A DNA stretch of 64,000 nucleotides from Azospirillum sp. Its GTDB lineage: Bacteria; Pseudomonadota; Alphaproteobacteria; Azospirillales; Azospirillaceae. Where the stretch lies: the NCBI GenBank assembly GCA_027486405.1, contig JAIXPD010000071.1, positions 1 through 64,000 on the forward strand, in the 5' to 3' direction. A program made the translations under genes and the position numbers. The notes beneath the pieces are model-generated. The model ran no database searches. It was given only the letters and a program-made list of their open reading frames with translations, and was not told where the DNA came from. Positions 1-7,939 of the stretch are shown piece by piece (the stretch's first letter is position 1; each line of letters begins with the position of its first letter).

Positions 1-461
1 ACTTGTTCAACATCCCGCAACGCTTGAAGCGCCGCATCGACCTCTTCCCCGTCTTCCCTTTGTCTCGGGAACGGGCCGAAGAAGGCCGAAATTCTTGGTC
101 GAAGAAGGACACTTCCAACCGCTCGATCAACCCGGCATCGCCGACCTAACCGCTTGTTTCCGCTTCCTTTTCCGCCGCCGCCGCGTCGCTTCGTGAAGCG
201 CCGCCCCGTCGGTGGAGCGGGTTATAGTGGCACCACACCAAACCGCGCAACATCTTTTTTGCGTATCCGTGAAAAAAATCTGACGCCTCTGTCAAACCGC
301 GCTCCGAGGGCCTTCGCCGTATCTATATAATGGCGACCTTCGAAGATCGGGGTCGTTCCCGCCGCGCGCATTGACAGCCCTGCCCATGGCGGGCATCGTC
401 CGGTCGCAGCACGGCCAAACGCGGGCCGCTTGTTTCGCTGGATTTTGAGCATCACAGGAGA
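1..461. other. Intergenic/left-edge region, no confident gene
   Basis: No reading frame here looks like a recognisable protein. Short open frames over the first 150 bases on both strands could be the edge of a gene lying outside the window, but nothing identifies them. A good -10 match (TATAAT at 326-331) lies about 130 bases before the M23 peptidase gene; no convincing -35 box was seen at the right distance. Confidence 0.4.
326..331 (+). promoter_or_regulatory. Possible -10 box for the M23 peptidase gene
   Basis: TATAAT at 326-331 is a perfect consensus -10 in a GC-rich region. The sequence 17 to 18 bases upstream has no clear -35 match, so this is a weak prediction. Confidence 0.3.
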
Positions 462-1916
462 ATGACGATGCGTTCGAGGCTTTGCCGCCTTCCCACGCTC
501 GCCGTGACCGTCGCCGGGTTGACCCTGGGCCTGGGCGGCCTGCCGAGCCAACTGGCCCATGCCGCCGATGATGCTCCCGCCACCAACACGATCCAGCTCA
601 GCGTTCCGCTCGACGACCTGCCCGCCGTCGCCCCGCTGGCCACAGCGCCCGATGCGGACGCCGTCGCCTTTCAGCCCGTCACCGAACTGGAACGCGAGCT
701 GGACGAACGGCACCGCAGCGTCGCCAGCCAAACCATTGCCGGTGTGGATCGCCACACCCGCGCGGTCGGTCGCGGCGACACGCTGATGGATCTGCTGACC
801 AACGCCGCCGTTCCGCGCAACGAGGCGAGCGACGCCATCGCCGCCCTGCGCGATGTGTACGACCCCAACAAGCTGAAGGTCGGGCAGCAGGTCACGGTTC
901 TGTTCGAACCGCGCCGGGGCGGCACGCGCAAATTCGTCGGCTTGGAATTCCAGCCCAGCGCCACCCGGTCGGTGTCGATCGCCCGCAAACCCGACAGCGG
1001 CTTTGCCTCCAGCCAGGCGGAAAAGGCGGTGACGCGGCAGGTGGTGGCGGCGCAGGGCATCATCCGCTCCAGCCTGTTCGAGGCCGGGGCCACCGCCGGG
1101 GTACCAACCGGCGTGATGATGGCCTTGATCCGCGACTATTCCTATGAGGTCGATTTCCAACGCGACCTGCAAGCGGGCGACCGTTTCGAAATCCTCTATG
1201 AGAAGCTGGTGACGGCGGACGGCGCGACCGTCGGCGACGGCGACGTGCTCTACGCCGCCCTGGTTCTGAGCGGCGAGGAGATGCCGATCTACCGGCACAA
1301 GAGCCGCGACGGCCGCATCGATTATTACAACCGCGATGGCGAGAGCATCCGCCGCGCGCTGCTGCGCACCCCCATCGACGGTGCCCGCATCACCTCCGGC
1401 TTTGGCATGCGCCAGCATCCGATCCTTGGCTACAGCAAGATGCACCAGGGCGTGGATTTCGGCGCGCCCAAGGGAACGCCGATCTACGCCGCCGGGCGCG
1501 GGGTGATCGAAGAGGTCGGGCCGCACGGGGCCTATGGCAACTACATCCGCATCCGCCACAACACCGAGATGTCCACCGCCTACGCCCACATGAGCCGCTT
1601 CGCCACCAGCAGCAAGCGCGGGGCGCGGGTCGATCAGGGCGACGTGATCGGCTATGTCGGGTCCACCGGCCGCTCGACCGGCGCGCATCTGCATTACGAG
1701 GTCTTGAAGGGCGGCCGTCAGGTCAACCCGCGCTCCGTCGATCTGCCGACGGGGGAAAAGCTGGACGGGCGGGAGTTGCAGGACTTCCTGCTAACGGTGC
1801 GCGCGCTCGACAAGAGCTTCGAGGAGACGCGCGGCGCGCTGCAACTGGCCCGCAACCCGGCGGGTCCGCAGAACGGCAATGACGACAAGAGCTGCGCGAA
1901 AACCACCACCTGCTGA
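462..1916 (+). CDS. M23 family metallopeptidase, secreted (OapA/LysM-like N-terminus)
   Basis: Predicted periplasmic or envelope zinc endopeptidase acting on peptidoglycan crosslinks, 484 aa. The N-terminus has a signal peptide: positive residues, a hydrophobic stretch, then AHA-A near residue 34. The middle carries an OapA/LysM-like region (RGDTLMDLLTNAAV), which in this family helps wall binding. The C-terminal peptidase domain contains the M23 metal motifs HxxxD (HQGVD, about residue 327) and HLH (about residue 409), so it looks catalytically intact. The start is chosen for an AGGAGA ribosome site seven bases upstream; an in-frame ATG two codons later is the alternative. It is followed by a convergent small gene. 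Substrate is not shown by sequence. Confidence 0.9.
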   Translation: MTMRSRLCRLPTLAVTVAGLTLGLGGLPSQLAHAADDAPATNTIQLSVPLDDLPAVAPLATAPDADAVAFQPVTELERELDERHRSVASQTIAGVDRHTRAVGRGDTLMDLLTNAAVPRNEASDAIAALRDVYDPNKLKVGQQVTVLFEPRRGGTRKFVGLEFQPSATRSVSIARKPDSGFASSQAEKAVTRQVVAAQGIIRSSLFEAGATAGVPTGVMMALIRDYSYEVDFQRDLQAGDRFEILYEKLVTADGATVGDGDVLYAALVLSGEEMPIYRHKSRDGRIDYYNRDGESIRRALLRTPIDGARITSGFGMRQHPILGYSKMHQGVDFGAPKGTPIYAAGRGVIEEVGPHGAYGNYIRIRHNTEMSTAYAHMSRFATSSKRGARVDQGDVIGYVGSTGRSTGAHLHYEVLKGGRQVNPRSVDLPTGEKLDGRELQDFLLTVRALDKSFEETRGALQLARNPAGPQNGNDDKSCAKTTTC

Positions 1917-1955
1917 CCGGAGACGCTGAACCGTCCCGCGCGCAGTGGCGGTTCC

Positions 1956-2129
1956 TCACTCCTGGTGCATCATCTTGCGCAGGGCACCGACCATCTGCTT
2001 GCAGTTGGCCTCGTCGTCCAGCATCCGTTGCAGCTTTTCGCGCATCAGCACGGCTTTCGGCTTCTGATTCATCGCGCGCTCGATGGCGACCTCCACGTCG
2101 CTTGGCGTCGTCACATCGTTGTTCGCCAT
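1956..2129 (-). CDS. Small conserved-looking hypothetical protein, 57 aa
   Basis: Unrecognised small, soluble and probably helical protein rich in Lys, Met and acidic residues, with one cysteine. The reading frame extends further upstream, but the added 24 residues look like noncoding translation, so I start at MANNDVTT. An AGGG about nine bases upstream is the only ribosome-site candidate. It lies about 100 bases downstream of the FemAB-like gene on the same strand and converges on the M23 peptidase gene. No function can be assigned; it could be a co-transcribed accessory protein or a chance frame. Confidence 0.5.
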   Translation of the reverse strand: MANNDVTTPSDVEVAIERAMNQKPKAVLMREKLQRMLDDEANCKQMVGALRKMMHQE

Positions 2130-2231
2130 GGCTCGGTGCCCTGAGTTGAAAAAGGATGAGGATGCCCCATCCTGCGCCAAGCCGTGTGTTGCCGCAATCA
2201 TGACGACGACGGCCCCTGCGCGCCCTGAGCG

Positions 2232-3191
2232 TCAGCGATACTGCCCGGCGGTTTCGACCGCCTTGCCGCCGGTCCCGCGTTTGAACTCGGTCACGCCGGG
2301 GGCGGTGTCGGGGTTGATGCCGCCCAGATCCAGGCGCTTCACCCCACGTTCCTTCAGCGCCAGCATGGCGCGCCACAGCACCAGGCGCATCGCGCCGTGG
2401 GCGCGCCCGGCCTCGTTGGCCCAACTGATTTGGCTGGTGGCCGTCACCCCGTGGCGGAAGAACAGGCCGCTGGCCACCGGCGCGCCCTTGTCCATCGCCG
2501 TCACCATCAAGGCCCCCGACTCAGACCCACCGGCCTTGACCAGCGCGTTGCGCAACCGCACCGCCAGCGCCCCGGTCATCGGGCGGAACCCCTTGCCCAG
2601 CGCCTGGTCATGCTCCTGCTTCAAGAGCCAGGGCAGATTGTCCGCCTTCCAATCGACGTCCAACACCAGCCCGGCCTTTTCCGCCGCACGCAAGCGCTGC
2701 CGCCAATCGCGGGCCAAATCGGCGCGCAACGCCTCCTCGTTCATGCCCAACTCAAGCCAAACGGTTTGATAGCCCGGCCCGTGGCGGTGAAAGCCGCAAC
2801 GCTGGAGCAACGCCTCGTTCTCCGGCGAGGCGGGCAGTTCCGGCAACAGGCTGGCGCGGCTGAGCAGGGAGTGCGGGCAGGCCTTGCGCAACAGGCGAAG
2901 AGCGGCCTCCACCGTCTCCGCGTCCGGCTCCTGGCCGTCGAGCCACAGCGGCCCGCGATGGCATTGCCGGTCGTGGAAGATCTTCAGCAGGCGGCGTTCC
3001 AGCAGTTGGACCAGCCCAATCGGCACGCCGTCGCGCTGGATCACGCCCAGGCGCGGCAGATAGCCATAGGTCCGCCCCATGGCCCGGCCATAGGCGAAGC
3101 TTTGCAACAGGGTGGAGTGGGTCACACGGGCGAACAGCGCATCCCATTCGCCCACCGTGCCCTCGTTCCAGGCGATGGAAACATCCGGCAT
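2232..3191 (-). CDS. FemAB/GNAT-like peptidyl- or acyl-transferase
   Basis: 319-aa cytoplasmic protein resembling the FemAB-type acyltransferases with a duplicated GNAT fold (the same clan as BioF2-like acetyltransferase domains). Supporting signs are the early HSTLLQSFAYGRAMGRTYGYLP segment type, where a substrate-binding tyrosine/glycine region is typical, and the C-terminal DLGGINPDTAPGVTEFKRG segment. The latter matches the DxGG...G..FKxxFG signature of FemAB members. Members add amino acids to peptidoglycan precursors or N-acylate other substrates; which applies here cannot be told. It lies 16 bases downstream of motA on the same strand, so the two may be cotranscribed, without an obvious functional link. 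Confidence 0.75.
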   Translation of the reverse strand: MPDVSIAWNEGTVGEWDALFARVTHSTLLQSFAYGRAMGRTYGYLPRLGVIQRDGVPIGLVQLLERRLLKIFHDRQCHRGPLWLDGQEPDAETVEAALRLLRKACPHSLLSRASLLPELPASPENEALLQRCGFHRHGPGYQTVWLELGMNEEALRADLARDWRQRLRAAEKAGLVLDVDWKADNLPWLLKQEHDQALGKGFRPMTGALAVRLRNALVKAGGSESGALMVTAMDKGAPVASGLFFRHGVTATSQISWANEAGRAHGAMRLVLWRAMLALKERGVKRLDLGGINPDTAPGVTEFKRGTGGKAVETAGQYR

Positions 3192-3207
3192 GGGGAATCA
3201 AACCCGA

Positions 3208-4068
3208 TCAGGCGGGCGGCAAGGCGCTGGTTGCCTCTTCCACCTGGGCGAAGGTTGGTCGGTATTCGGGTTCCAACACGTTTCGGGCGTATTCCACGGA
3301 GATGGCGGGGGCATAGCCCGACAAATGGGCGATCATCCCGGTTTTCATCGCCTGATAATATTTGCCCTCGGCGTGGTAGATGTTCTTCAAGCCGCTGGCC
3401 ATGGGGGCGAAGAAGCCATAGGCCACGAGAATGCCGGTGAAGGTGCCGACGAGCGCGCCGCCGATCAGCTTCCCCAACACCTCCGGCGGTTCGGAAATCG
3501 ATCCCATGGTGTGAATCACGCCCAGCACCGCCGCGACGATGCCCAGCGCGGGCACGGCGTCGGCCACCGCCTGGATGGCGTCGGCGATGCGCTGGTGTTC
3601 GTGGTGCATGGTTTCGATGTCCTCGTCCATCAGATCGACGAGTTCGTGCGGGTTGTCCGCCCCCAGCGACATCAGCCGCAAATAGGTGCAGAGAAAGGCG
3701 ATGGCGTGGTGATCGGCGTAGAATTTGGGGAATTGTTGGAACAGCGGTGAGTCTTCCGGTTTTTCCACATGCTGTTCCAACGCCAGAAGACCCTTGGTCT
3801 TGGCGATCTTGAAGACCTGATACATCATGGTCAGGACTTCGAGATAATCCTCTTTCTTGTATTTTGGCCCCTTGAACAGATGGCCGATTTCCTTGCCGGT
3901 GTGGGAGATCACCGATTTGGGATTGGCGATGAAGAACGCGCCGGCGGCCGATCCCAGAATGATCATGAACTCGAAGGGCATCCACAGCACGCCCATATGG
4001 CCGCCGCCCAGAACATACCCGCCGAACACGCAGAAGATCACGACGCCGAAACCGATCATCACGAACAT
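3208..4068 (-). CDS. motA: Flagellar motor stator protein MotA
   Basis: Inner-membrane proton-channel subunit of the flagellar stator, partner of MotB. The 286-aa length is normal. It has two N-terminal membrane helices (FVMIGFGVVIFCVFGGYVLGG, then a helix around residues 30-50), a large cytoplasmic loop, and two C-terminal helices. The second pair contains VPALGIVAAVLGVIHTMGS and the ALVGTFTGILVAYGF segment, both characteristic of MotA. The start is set at MFVMIG, where family members begin; GGAGG lies about 12 bases upstream. No motB gene is adjacent, which is common in alphaproteobacteria. A 174-bp repeat element lies upstream at 4256-4429 and may sit near its promoter. Confidence 0.95.
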   Translation of the reverse strand: MFVMIGFGVVIFCVFGGYVLGGGHMGVLWMPFEFMIILGSAAGAFFIANPKSVISHTGKEIGHLFKGPKYKKEDYLEVLTMMYQVFKIAKTKGLLALEQHVEKPEDSPLFQQFPKFYADHHAIAFLCTYLRLMSLGADNPHELVDLMDEDIETMHHEHQRIADAIQAVADAVPALGIVAAVLGVIHTMGSISEPPEVLGKLIGGALVGTFTGILVAYGFFAPMASGLKNIYHAEGKYYQAMKTGMIAHLSGYAPAISVEYARNVLEPEYRPTFAQVEEATSALPPA

Positions 4069-4245
4069 GGGGTCACTGTCCTCCCAACTGTCGGCGGTGG
4101 CGGTTGGCAACCGGACCTCGCGCCCGAAACCACGAGGGTGAGCAACGCCTTGCGCGCCCTGCCCCTTTTATCCGCACGGCTCGCCATGCGCACGACACCG
4201 CGCCCCGATCCTAACGATGCGGGTGCCGCCTGTCACGACAGGACT

Positions 4246-4255
4246 GGCGCATACG
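4246..4255. repeat. Target-site duplication, left of element A
   Basis: GGCGCATACG is repeated exactly at 4430-4439 on the other side of the element. Confidence 0.85.
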
Positions 4256-4429
4256 CAGGGCAATCGGGGGAAGGCTTGAAATTCCTTTATTAGGACACTC
4301 GTCATCCCCGCGTAGGCGGGGATCCAGAGTTCGCAGAGTGGCTCTGACGGGAAAGCCTGGATCCCCGCCTTCGCGGGGATGACGGCACATTCTTCGTATA
4401 GGTTTATAAACCTTCAGGCGATTGCCCTG
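4256..4429 (-). mobile_element. Miniature inverted-repeat element, copy A (174 bp)
   Basis: The element starts CAGGGCAATCG and ends CGATTGCCCTG, and is bounded exactly by a 10-bp direct repeat GGCGCATACG at 4246-4255 and 4430-4439. That is the hallmark of insertion with target duplication. Inside are 27-bp inverted arms (4301-4327 and 4357-4383) of the GTCATCCCCGCG type, and an AGGTTTATAAACCT palindrome. It is about 95 percent identical to the element at 23018-23191 but lies in the opposite orientation. It encodes no protein. It lies between the end of ohrR and the start of motA, where its hairpin could also end ohrR transcripts. Confidence 0.9.
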
Positions 4430-4439
4430 GGCGCATACG
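4430..4439. repeat. Target-site duplication, right of element A
   Basis: Second copy of GGCGCATACG, directly abutting the element end. The ohrR stop codon begins 11 bases further on. Confidence 0.85.
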
Positions 4440-4449
4440 GGTTGGCCGC

Positions 4450-4959
4450 TCAGCTTTGCTCGGGCGGCAACAGCGCCTTGATCCGGTCGCGCAGCGGCCC
4501 GACCTCGTCCAATGGCAGGGCGAAATGGCAGGCCAGACGGCGCGGGACCGACAGCGCGGCCTGACGCAGCGCCGCCCCGGCCTCCGTCAACGCCACGATC
4601 ACCCGACGCTCGTCCGCCGGGTCGCGGCGGCGCAACACCAGCCCGTTGCCCTCCATCCGCTTGAGCAAGGGGGTCAGCGTGCCGGAATCGAGATCGAGCG
4701 CATCGCCCAACTCCCCCACCGTGCGCGGCGCGCGTTCCCACAGCACCAGCATCGCCAGATATTGCGGGTAGGTCAGCCCCAGCTCGTCCAGCAGCGGGCG
4801 ATAGAGCCGGGTGATGCGGTTGCTGACGGAATAAAGCGCAAAGCAAAGCTGGCGGTCGAGCCGCAACAGCTCGCCGCCAGCCGCGTCGTCCGCGTCGGTT
4901 CCGGTGGGGGTGGGGAGCGGACCAGCCGCCCCCCGAATCGGGTCCTGATCGTCGGTCAT
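4450..4959 (-). CDS. ohrR: MarR-family organic hydroperoxide regulator OhrR
   Basis: 169-aa winged-helix repressor of the MarR family. By family knowledge it senses organic peroxides through a reactive N-terminal cysteine and represses ohr. The cysteine sits in LRLDRQLCFALYSVSNRI (about residue 37), matching the OhrR sensing motif LxxxLCFALY. The DNA-binding winged helix follows (LTYPQYLAMLVLWERAPRT, then DSGTLTPLLKRMEG and RRDPADERRVIVALT). The start is the ATG that overlaps the ohr stop by four bases (ATGA), so the genes are translationally coupled with ohr first. A palindrome upstream of ohr is the likely operator. Assignment is strong because of the sequence and the neighbour together. 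Confidence 0.93.
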   Translation of the reverse strand: MTDDQDPIRGAAGPLPTPTGTDADDAAGGELLRLDRQLCFALYSVSNRITRLYRPLLDELGLTYPQYLAMLVLWERAPRTVGELGDALDLDSGTLTPLLKRMEGNGLVLRRRDPADERRVIVALTEAGAALRQAALSVPRRLACHFALPLDEVGPLRDRIKALLPPEQS

Positions 4960-5375
4960 GCCGCCTGTACGGAAAGGGTCACGTCGATGTTGCCGCGCAC
5001 AGCGTTGGAATAGGGGCAGACCTGATGCGCCGTGGCAACCAATTCTTCGGCCACCGCCGCGTCCAGCCCCTTCACCGTCACCGCCAGCGCGACGGAGAGA
5101 TAAAAGCCGCCCTCCGCGTTCTGGAACAGGCTGACGCTGGAGGCGACCGACGCGTCGGTCAGCGGCAGCTTTTGCAGACGGGCGACGTGGCGCACCGCGC
5201 TTTCGAAGCAGGCGGCGTAGCCCGAGGCGAACAGCTGTTCCGGGTTGGTGGCGTCGCCCTTGCCGCCCAGGCTCTTCGGCATGGCCAGCTTCAGGTTCAG
5301 CAGACCGTCGTCGGTCTGGACCTGGCCGTCGCGGCCACCGGAGGTGCGGGCGTGGGCGGTGTAGAGAGCGGTCAT
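4956..5375 (-). CDS. ohr: Organic hydroperoxide resistance protein Ohr
   Basis: Cytoplasmic thiol peroxidase of the Ohr/OsmC family, 139 aa, that reduces organic hydroperoxides using lipoylated partners. Both catalytic cysteines are present, in GYAACFESAV (about residue 60) and AHQVCPYSNAV (about residue 124). The N-terminal LYTAHARTSGGRDGQV segment, with its Arg, also fits. The frame is open for 59 codons upstream, but the family starts at MTALYTA, and AAAGGATC lies about eight bases before that ATG. It forms an operon with ohrR. Confidence 0.95.
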   Translation of the reverse strand: MTALYTAHARTSGGRDGQVQTDDGLLNLKLAMPKSLGGKGDATNPEQLFASGYAACFESAVRHVARLQKLPLTDASVASSVSLFQNAEGGFYLSVALAVTVKGLDAAVAEELVATAHQVCPYSNAVRGNIDVTLSVQAA

Positions 5376-5446
5376 GGGACTGATCCTTTCGGTTGGGCAT
5401 GCCGCCGATGGTGGCGGGCGCCGGAGCGTCGTGTTCTGATGGACAA

Positions 5447-5494
5447 TCAATAGCGTCACATTTAATTGCGCGCAATATGATTGATGGCTATTGA
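5447..5494. promoter_or_regulatory. Probable OhrR operator: two concentric dyads upstream of ohr
   Basis: A perfect 12-bp palindrome ATTGCGCGCAAT (5465-5476) is centred at 5470.5. A second pair of arms, TCAATAGC at 5447-5454 and GCTATTGA at 5487-5494, is centred on exactly the same point. AT-rich palindromes of this kind are typical OhrR/MarR operators, and this one lies about 70 to 120 bases upstream of the ohr start. Binding by OhrR is inference. Confidence 0.6.
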
Positions 5495-5565
5495 GATACG
5501 CGCCCGCGCCATGGCTGGCATGCGCAACCGCAACAGCCCCCCACCGCCACACCCGGCCCGCAACG

Positions 5566-5596
5566 AAAAAGGGGCCGCCTTGCGGCAGCCCCCTTC
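5566..5596 (-). terminator. Rho-independent terminator of pckG
   Basis: On the minus strand a GC-rich stem (AAGGGGGCTGCC with GGCGGCCCCTT, one bulge, GCAA loop) is followed by TTTTT. It lies just after the pckG stop at 5625. Confidence 0.85.
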
Positions 5597-5624
5597 ACGA
5601 TCAACGCCGACCCGAACCGGGCGG

Positions 5625-7448
5625 TCAGCCGATGCGCCAAACCTCCGGCACATCCTCCAGCCGCTTCACCACGGCCAGACGCTGTTGCTCGATCTCCGGC
5701 GGCAGACGGCTGCCGAAGCGGTTGAACAGCTCCTCCTGGTCGCGGGTTTCGGCCTCGGCCTCCTTGCGGTCGATGTCCATGATCTTGCGGAACTTGTCTT
5801 CCGCGAAATCCAGACCGGCCCAATTGAGGTCCTTGTAGCGCGGCGAATAGCCGAACGGCGAGGCGGCGACGTCGGTGGCCCGGCCGCGCGCGCGGTCGAC
5901 GATCCACTTCAGAACGCGCATGTTGTCGCCAAAGCCCGGCCACACGAACTTGCCGTTCTCGTCCTTGCGGAACCAGTTGACGCGGTAGATGCGCGGCAGG
6001 CTTTCGATCTTGCCTTCCATCGACAGCCAATGATTCCAGTAATCGGCCATGTTGTAGCCGCAGAAGGGCAGCATGGCGAACGGATCGCGGCGGATGGCGG
6101 CCTGACCGACGGCGGCGGCGGTGGCTTCCGACCCCATGGTCGCCGCCCAATAGACGCCTTCACGCCAGTTGTACGCCTCGAACACCAGCGGGAAGGTCTT
6201 CGACAGGCGACCGCCGAAGATGAAGGCGCTGATCGGCACACCGGCGGGATCCTCCCACGCCGGATCGATCGACGGGCATTGCGCCGCCGGCGCGGTGAAG
6301 CGCGAGTTCGGGTGCGCGGCGGCACGGCCGCAACCCGGCGCCCAATCCTTGCCCTGCCAGTCGATCAGATGCTCCGGCGGGGTGTCGGTCAGCCCTTCCC
6401 ACCACACATCGCCATCGTCGGTCAGCGCGACGTTGGTGAAGATGACGTTGTGGTCCAGCGTCTTCAGCGCGTTCGGGTTCGACTTCACGCTGGTCCCGGG
6501 GGCGACGCCGAAGAAGCCCGCCTCCGGGTTGATGGCGCGCAGCGTGCCGTCGGGCTGCGGCTTGATCCAGGCGATGTCGTCGCCGATGGTGCGAACCTTC
6601 CAGCCTTCGAATTCCTTGGGCGGAACCAGCATGGCGAAGTTGGTCTTGCCGCAGGCGGACGGGAACGCCGCGCCGACATAGGTCTTTTCGCCGGTCGGGC
6701 TTTCCACGCCCAGGATCAGCATGTGTTCGGCCAGCCAGCCCTGTTCACGGCCCATCGACGAGGCGATGCGCAGCGCGAAGCACTTCTTGCCCAGCAGCGC
6801 GTTCCCGCCATAGCCCGAGCCGTAGGAGACGATCGAATGCTCTTCGGGGAAATGGACGATGTATTTGTGATCGGCGTTGCACGGCCACGCCACATCGGCC
6901 TGCCCCGGTTCCAGCGGCGCGCCGACCGAATGCAGGCAGGGCACGAAATCGCCGTCGCCCAGCACGTCCAGCACCTTCTGGCCCATGCGGGTCATGATGC
7001 GCATGTTGACGGCGACATAGGGGGTGTCGGACAGCTGGACGCCGATGTGGGCGATGTCCGACCCCAGCGGCCCCATGCTGAACGGGACGACATACAGGGT
7101 GCGCCCGCGCATGCAGCCGTCGAACAGGCCGTCCAGCTTGGCCTTCATCTCCGCCGGGTCCATCCAATTGTTGGTCGGACCGGCCTCCTCCTTGGTCTTG
7201 GAGCAGATGTAGGTGCTGTCTTCGACCCGCGCGACGTCGCCCGGATCGGAGCGGCAGAGGAAGGAGTTCTGGCGCTTGGCCTCGTTCAGACGGATGAAGG
7301 TCCCGGCCTCCACCATCTCGCTGCACAGGCGGTCGTATTCCTCTTGCGAGCCGTCGCACCAGTGGACCCGCTCCGGCTTGCACTTCAGGGTGATTTCCTC
7401 AACCCAGGCCAGGAGCTTCTTGTTCCGCGTCCGCGTGTTTCCAGTCAT
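5625..7448 (-). CDS. pckG: Phosphoenolpyruvate carboxykinase (GTP)
   Basis: Cytosolic gluconeogenic enzyme converting oxaloacetate and GTP to PEP, CO2 and GDP. The 607-aa length fits the GTP-dependent family; the ATP type is shorter and unrelated in motif order. The PEPCK-specific loop with the reactive cysteine, AAFPSACGKTN, lies at about residues 261-271. Other family segments are also present, such as VHWCDGSQEEYDRL near the N-terminus, SYGSGYGGNALLGKKC and TIGDDIAWI. I prefer the ATG at 7448, preceded by AAGGGATGAGA at good spacing, over the ATG at 7460, which abuts AAGGG. A strong terminator follows. It lies downstream of the hugZ-like gene after a 460-base gap, so it probably has its own promoter. 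Confidence 0.95.
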   Translation of the reverse strand: MTGNTRTRNKKLLAWVEEITLKCKPERVHWCDGSQEEYDRLCSEMVEAGTFIRLNEAKRQNSFLCRSDPGDVARVEDSTYICSKTKEEAGPTNNWMDPAEMKAKLDGLFDGCMRGRTLYVVPFSMGPLGSDIAHIGVQLSDTPYVAVNMRIMTRMGQKVLDVLGDGDFVPCLHSVGAPLEPGQADVAWPCNADHKYIVHFPEEHSIVSYGSGYGGNALLGKKCFALRIASSMGREQGWLAEHMLILGVESPTGEKTYVGAAFPSACGKTNFAMLVPPKEFEGWKVRTIGDDIAWIKPQPDGTLRAINPEAGFFGVAPGTSVKSNPNALKTLDHNVIFTNVALTDDGDVWWEGLTDTPPEHLIDWQGKDWAPGCGRAAAHPNSRFTAPAAQCPSIDPAWEDPAGVPISAFIFGGRLSKTFPLVFEAYNWREGVYWAATMGSEATAAAVGQAAIRRDPFAMLPFCGYNMADYWNHWLSMEGKIESLPRIYRVNWFRKDENGKFVWPGFGDNMRVLKWIVDRARGRATDVAASPFGYSPRYKDLNWAGLDFAEDKFRKIMDIDRKEAEAETRDQEELFNRFGSRLPPEIEQQRLAVVKRLEDVPEVWRIG

Positions 7449-7909
7449 CGTCGTTCTCATCCCTTGCGCGCCGGGTCGGCCCCGCGCCCAGCCCCATCGA
7501 AGCGCATCCCCGGCCACCGCGCGTTGAGCGGCGTCAGTGTGCGACAACAGGGCGCATCCCGCGCGTCAGGCGCGGCCATGCGATGGCGTCCGGTCGGTCC
7601 GGCTGGTGTGTTCGTCGTGTCGTGTGCGAAAGGCGGCGGTCGCCGCCGTGGTTCAGCGCTGGCGCGCGGACGCAAATCGGCGGTCGCCGCAGCGTCCGCC
7701 AACGCCCGCCGACCCAAAGCCGAGACAGGACGGTGCAAGGGGTGGTCCGAGGGCGAGAAGCCCCGAGGGACAACGGGTCGATCCGTTATGGTCCACTGAA
7801 GTGATCTCCTGGTTGCGCTGGTCATGCGCCGCGTTGTTGTTTTTGGTGCGGCGTCAAAAAAAGGGTCGAGGGTTGCAGGCTGTGCTTTCTTCTTCTTGGG
7901 TGTTGCGCC
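7449..7909. other. Long intergenic region upstream of pckG
   Basis: 461 bases without a credible gene; frames on both strands look like noise. It should hold the pckG promoter, but I found no convincing -35/-10 pair. At its right edge a 10-bp perfect stem (7907-7916 with 7930-7939) overlaps the end of the HugZ-like gene without a T-run on either strand. Another hairpin near 7829-7853 lies beside an A-tract. Confidence 0.4.
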
Positions 7910-7939
7910 TCATCCGGTCGTCGTTGCGTCGGATGAGGC
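7907..7939. repeat. Stem-loop at the 3' end of the HugZ-like gene
   Basis: GCCTCATCCG pairs perfectly with CGGATGAGGC over a 13-base loop. There is no T-run on either strand, so it is not a standard intrinsic terminator. It overlaps the stop codon. Confidence 0.5.

Noticed and set aside
222..1694. Very long minus-strand open frame opposite the M23 peptidase
   Set aside because: Gly/Ala/His-rich composition typical of antisense reading in GC-rich DNA, no family features, and the plus-strand gene is clear.
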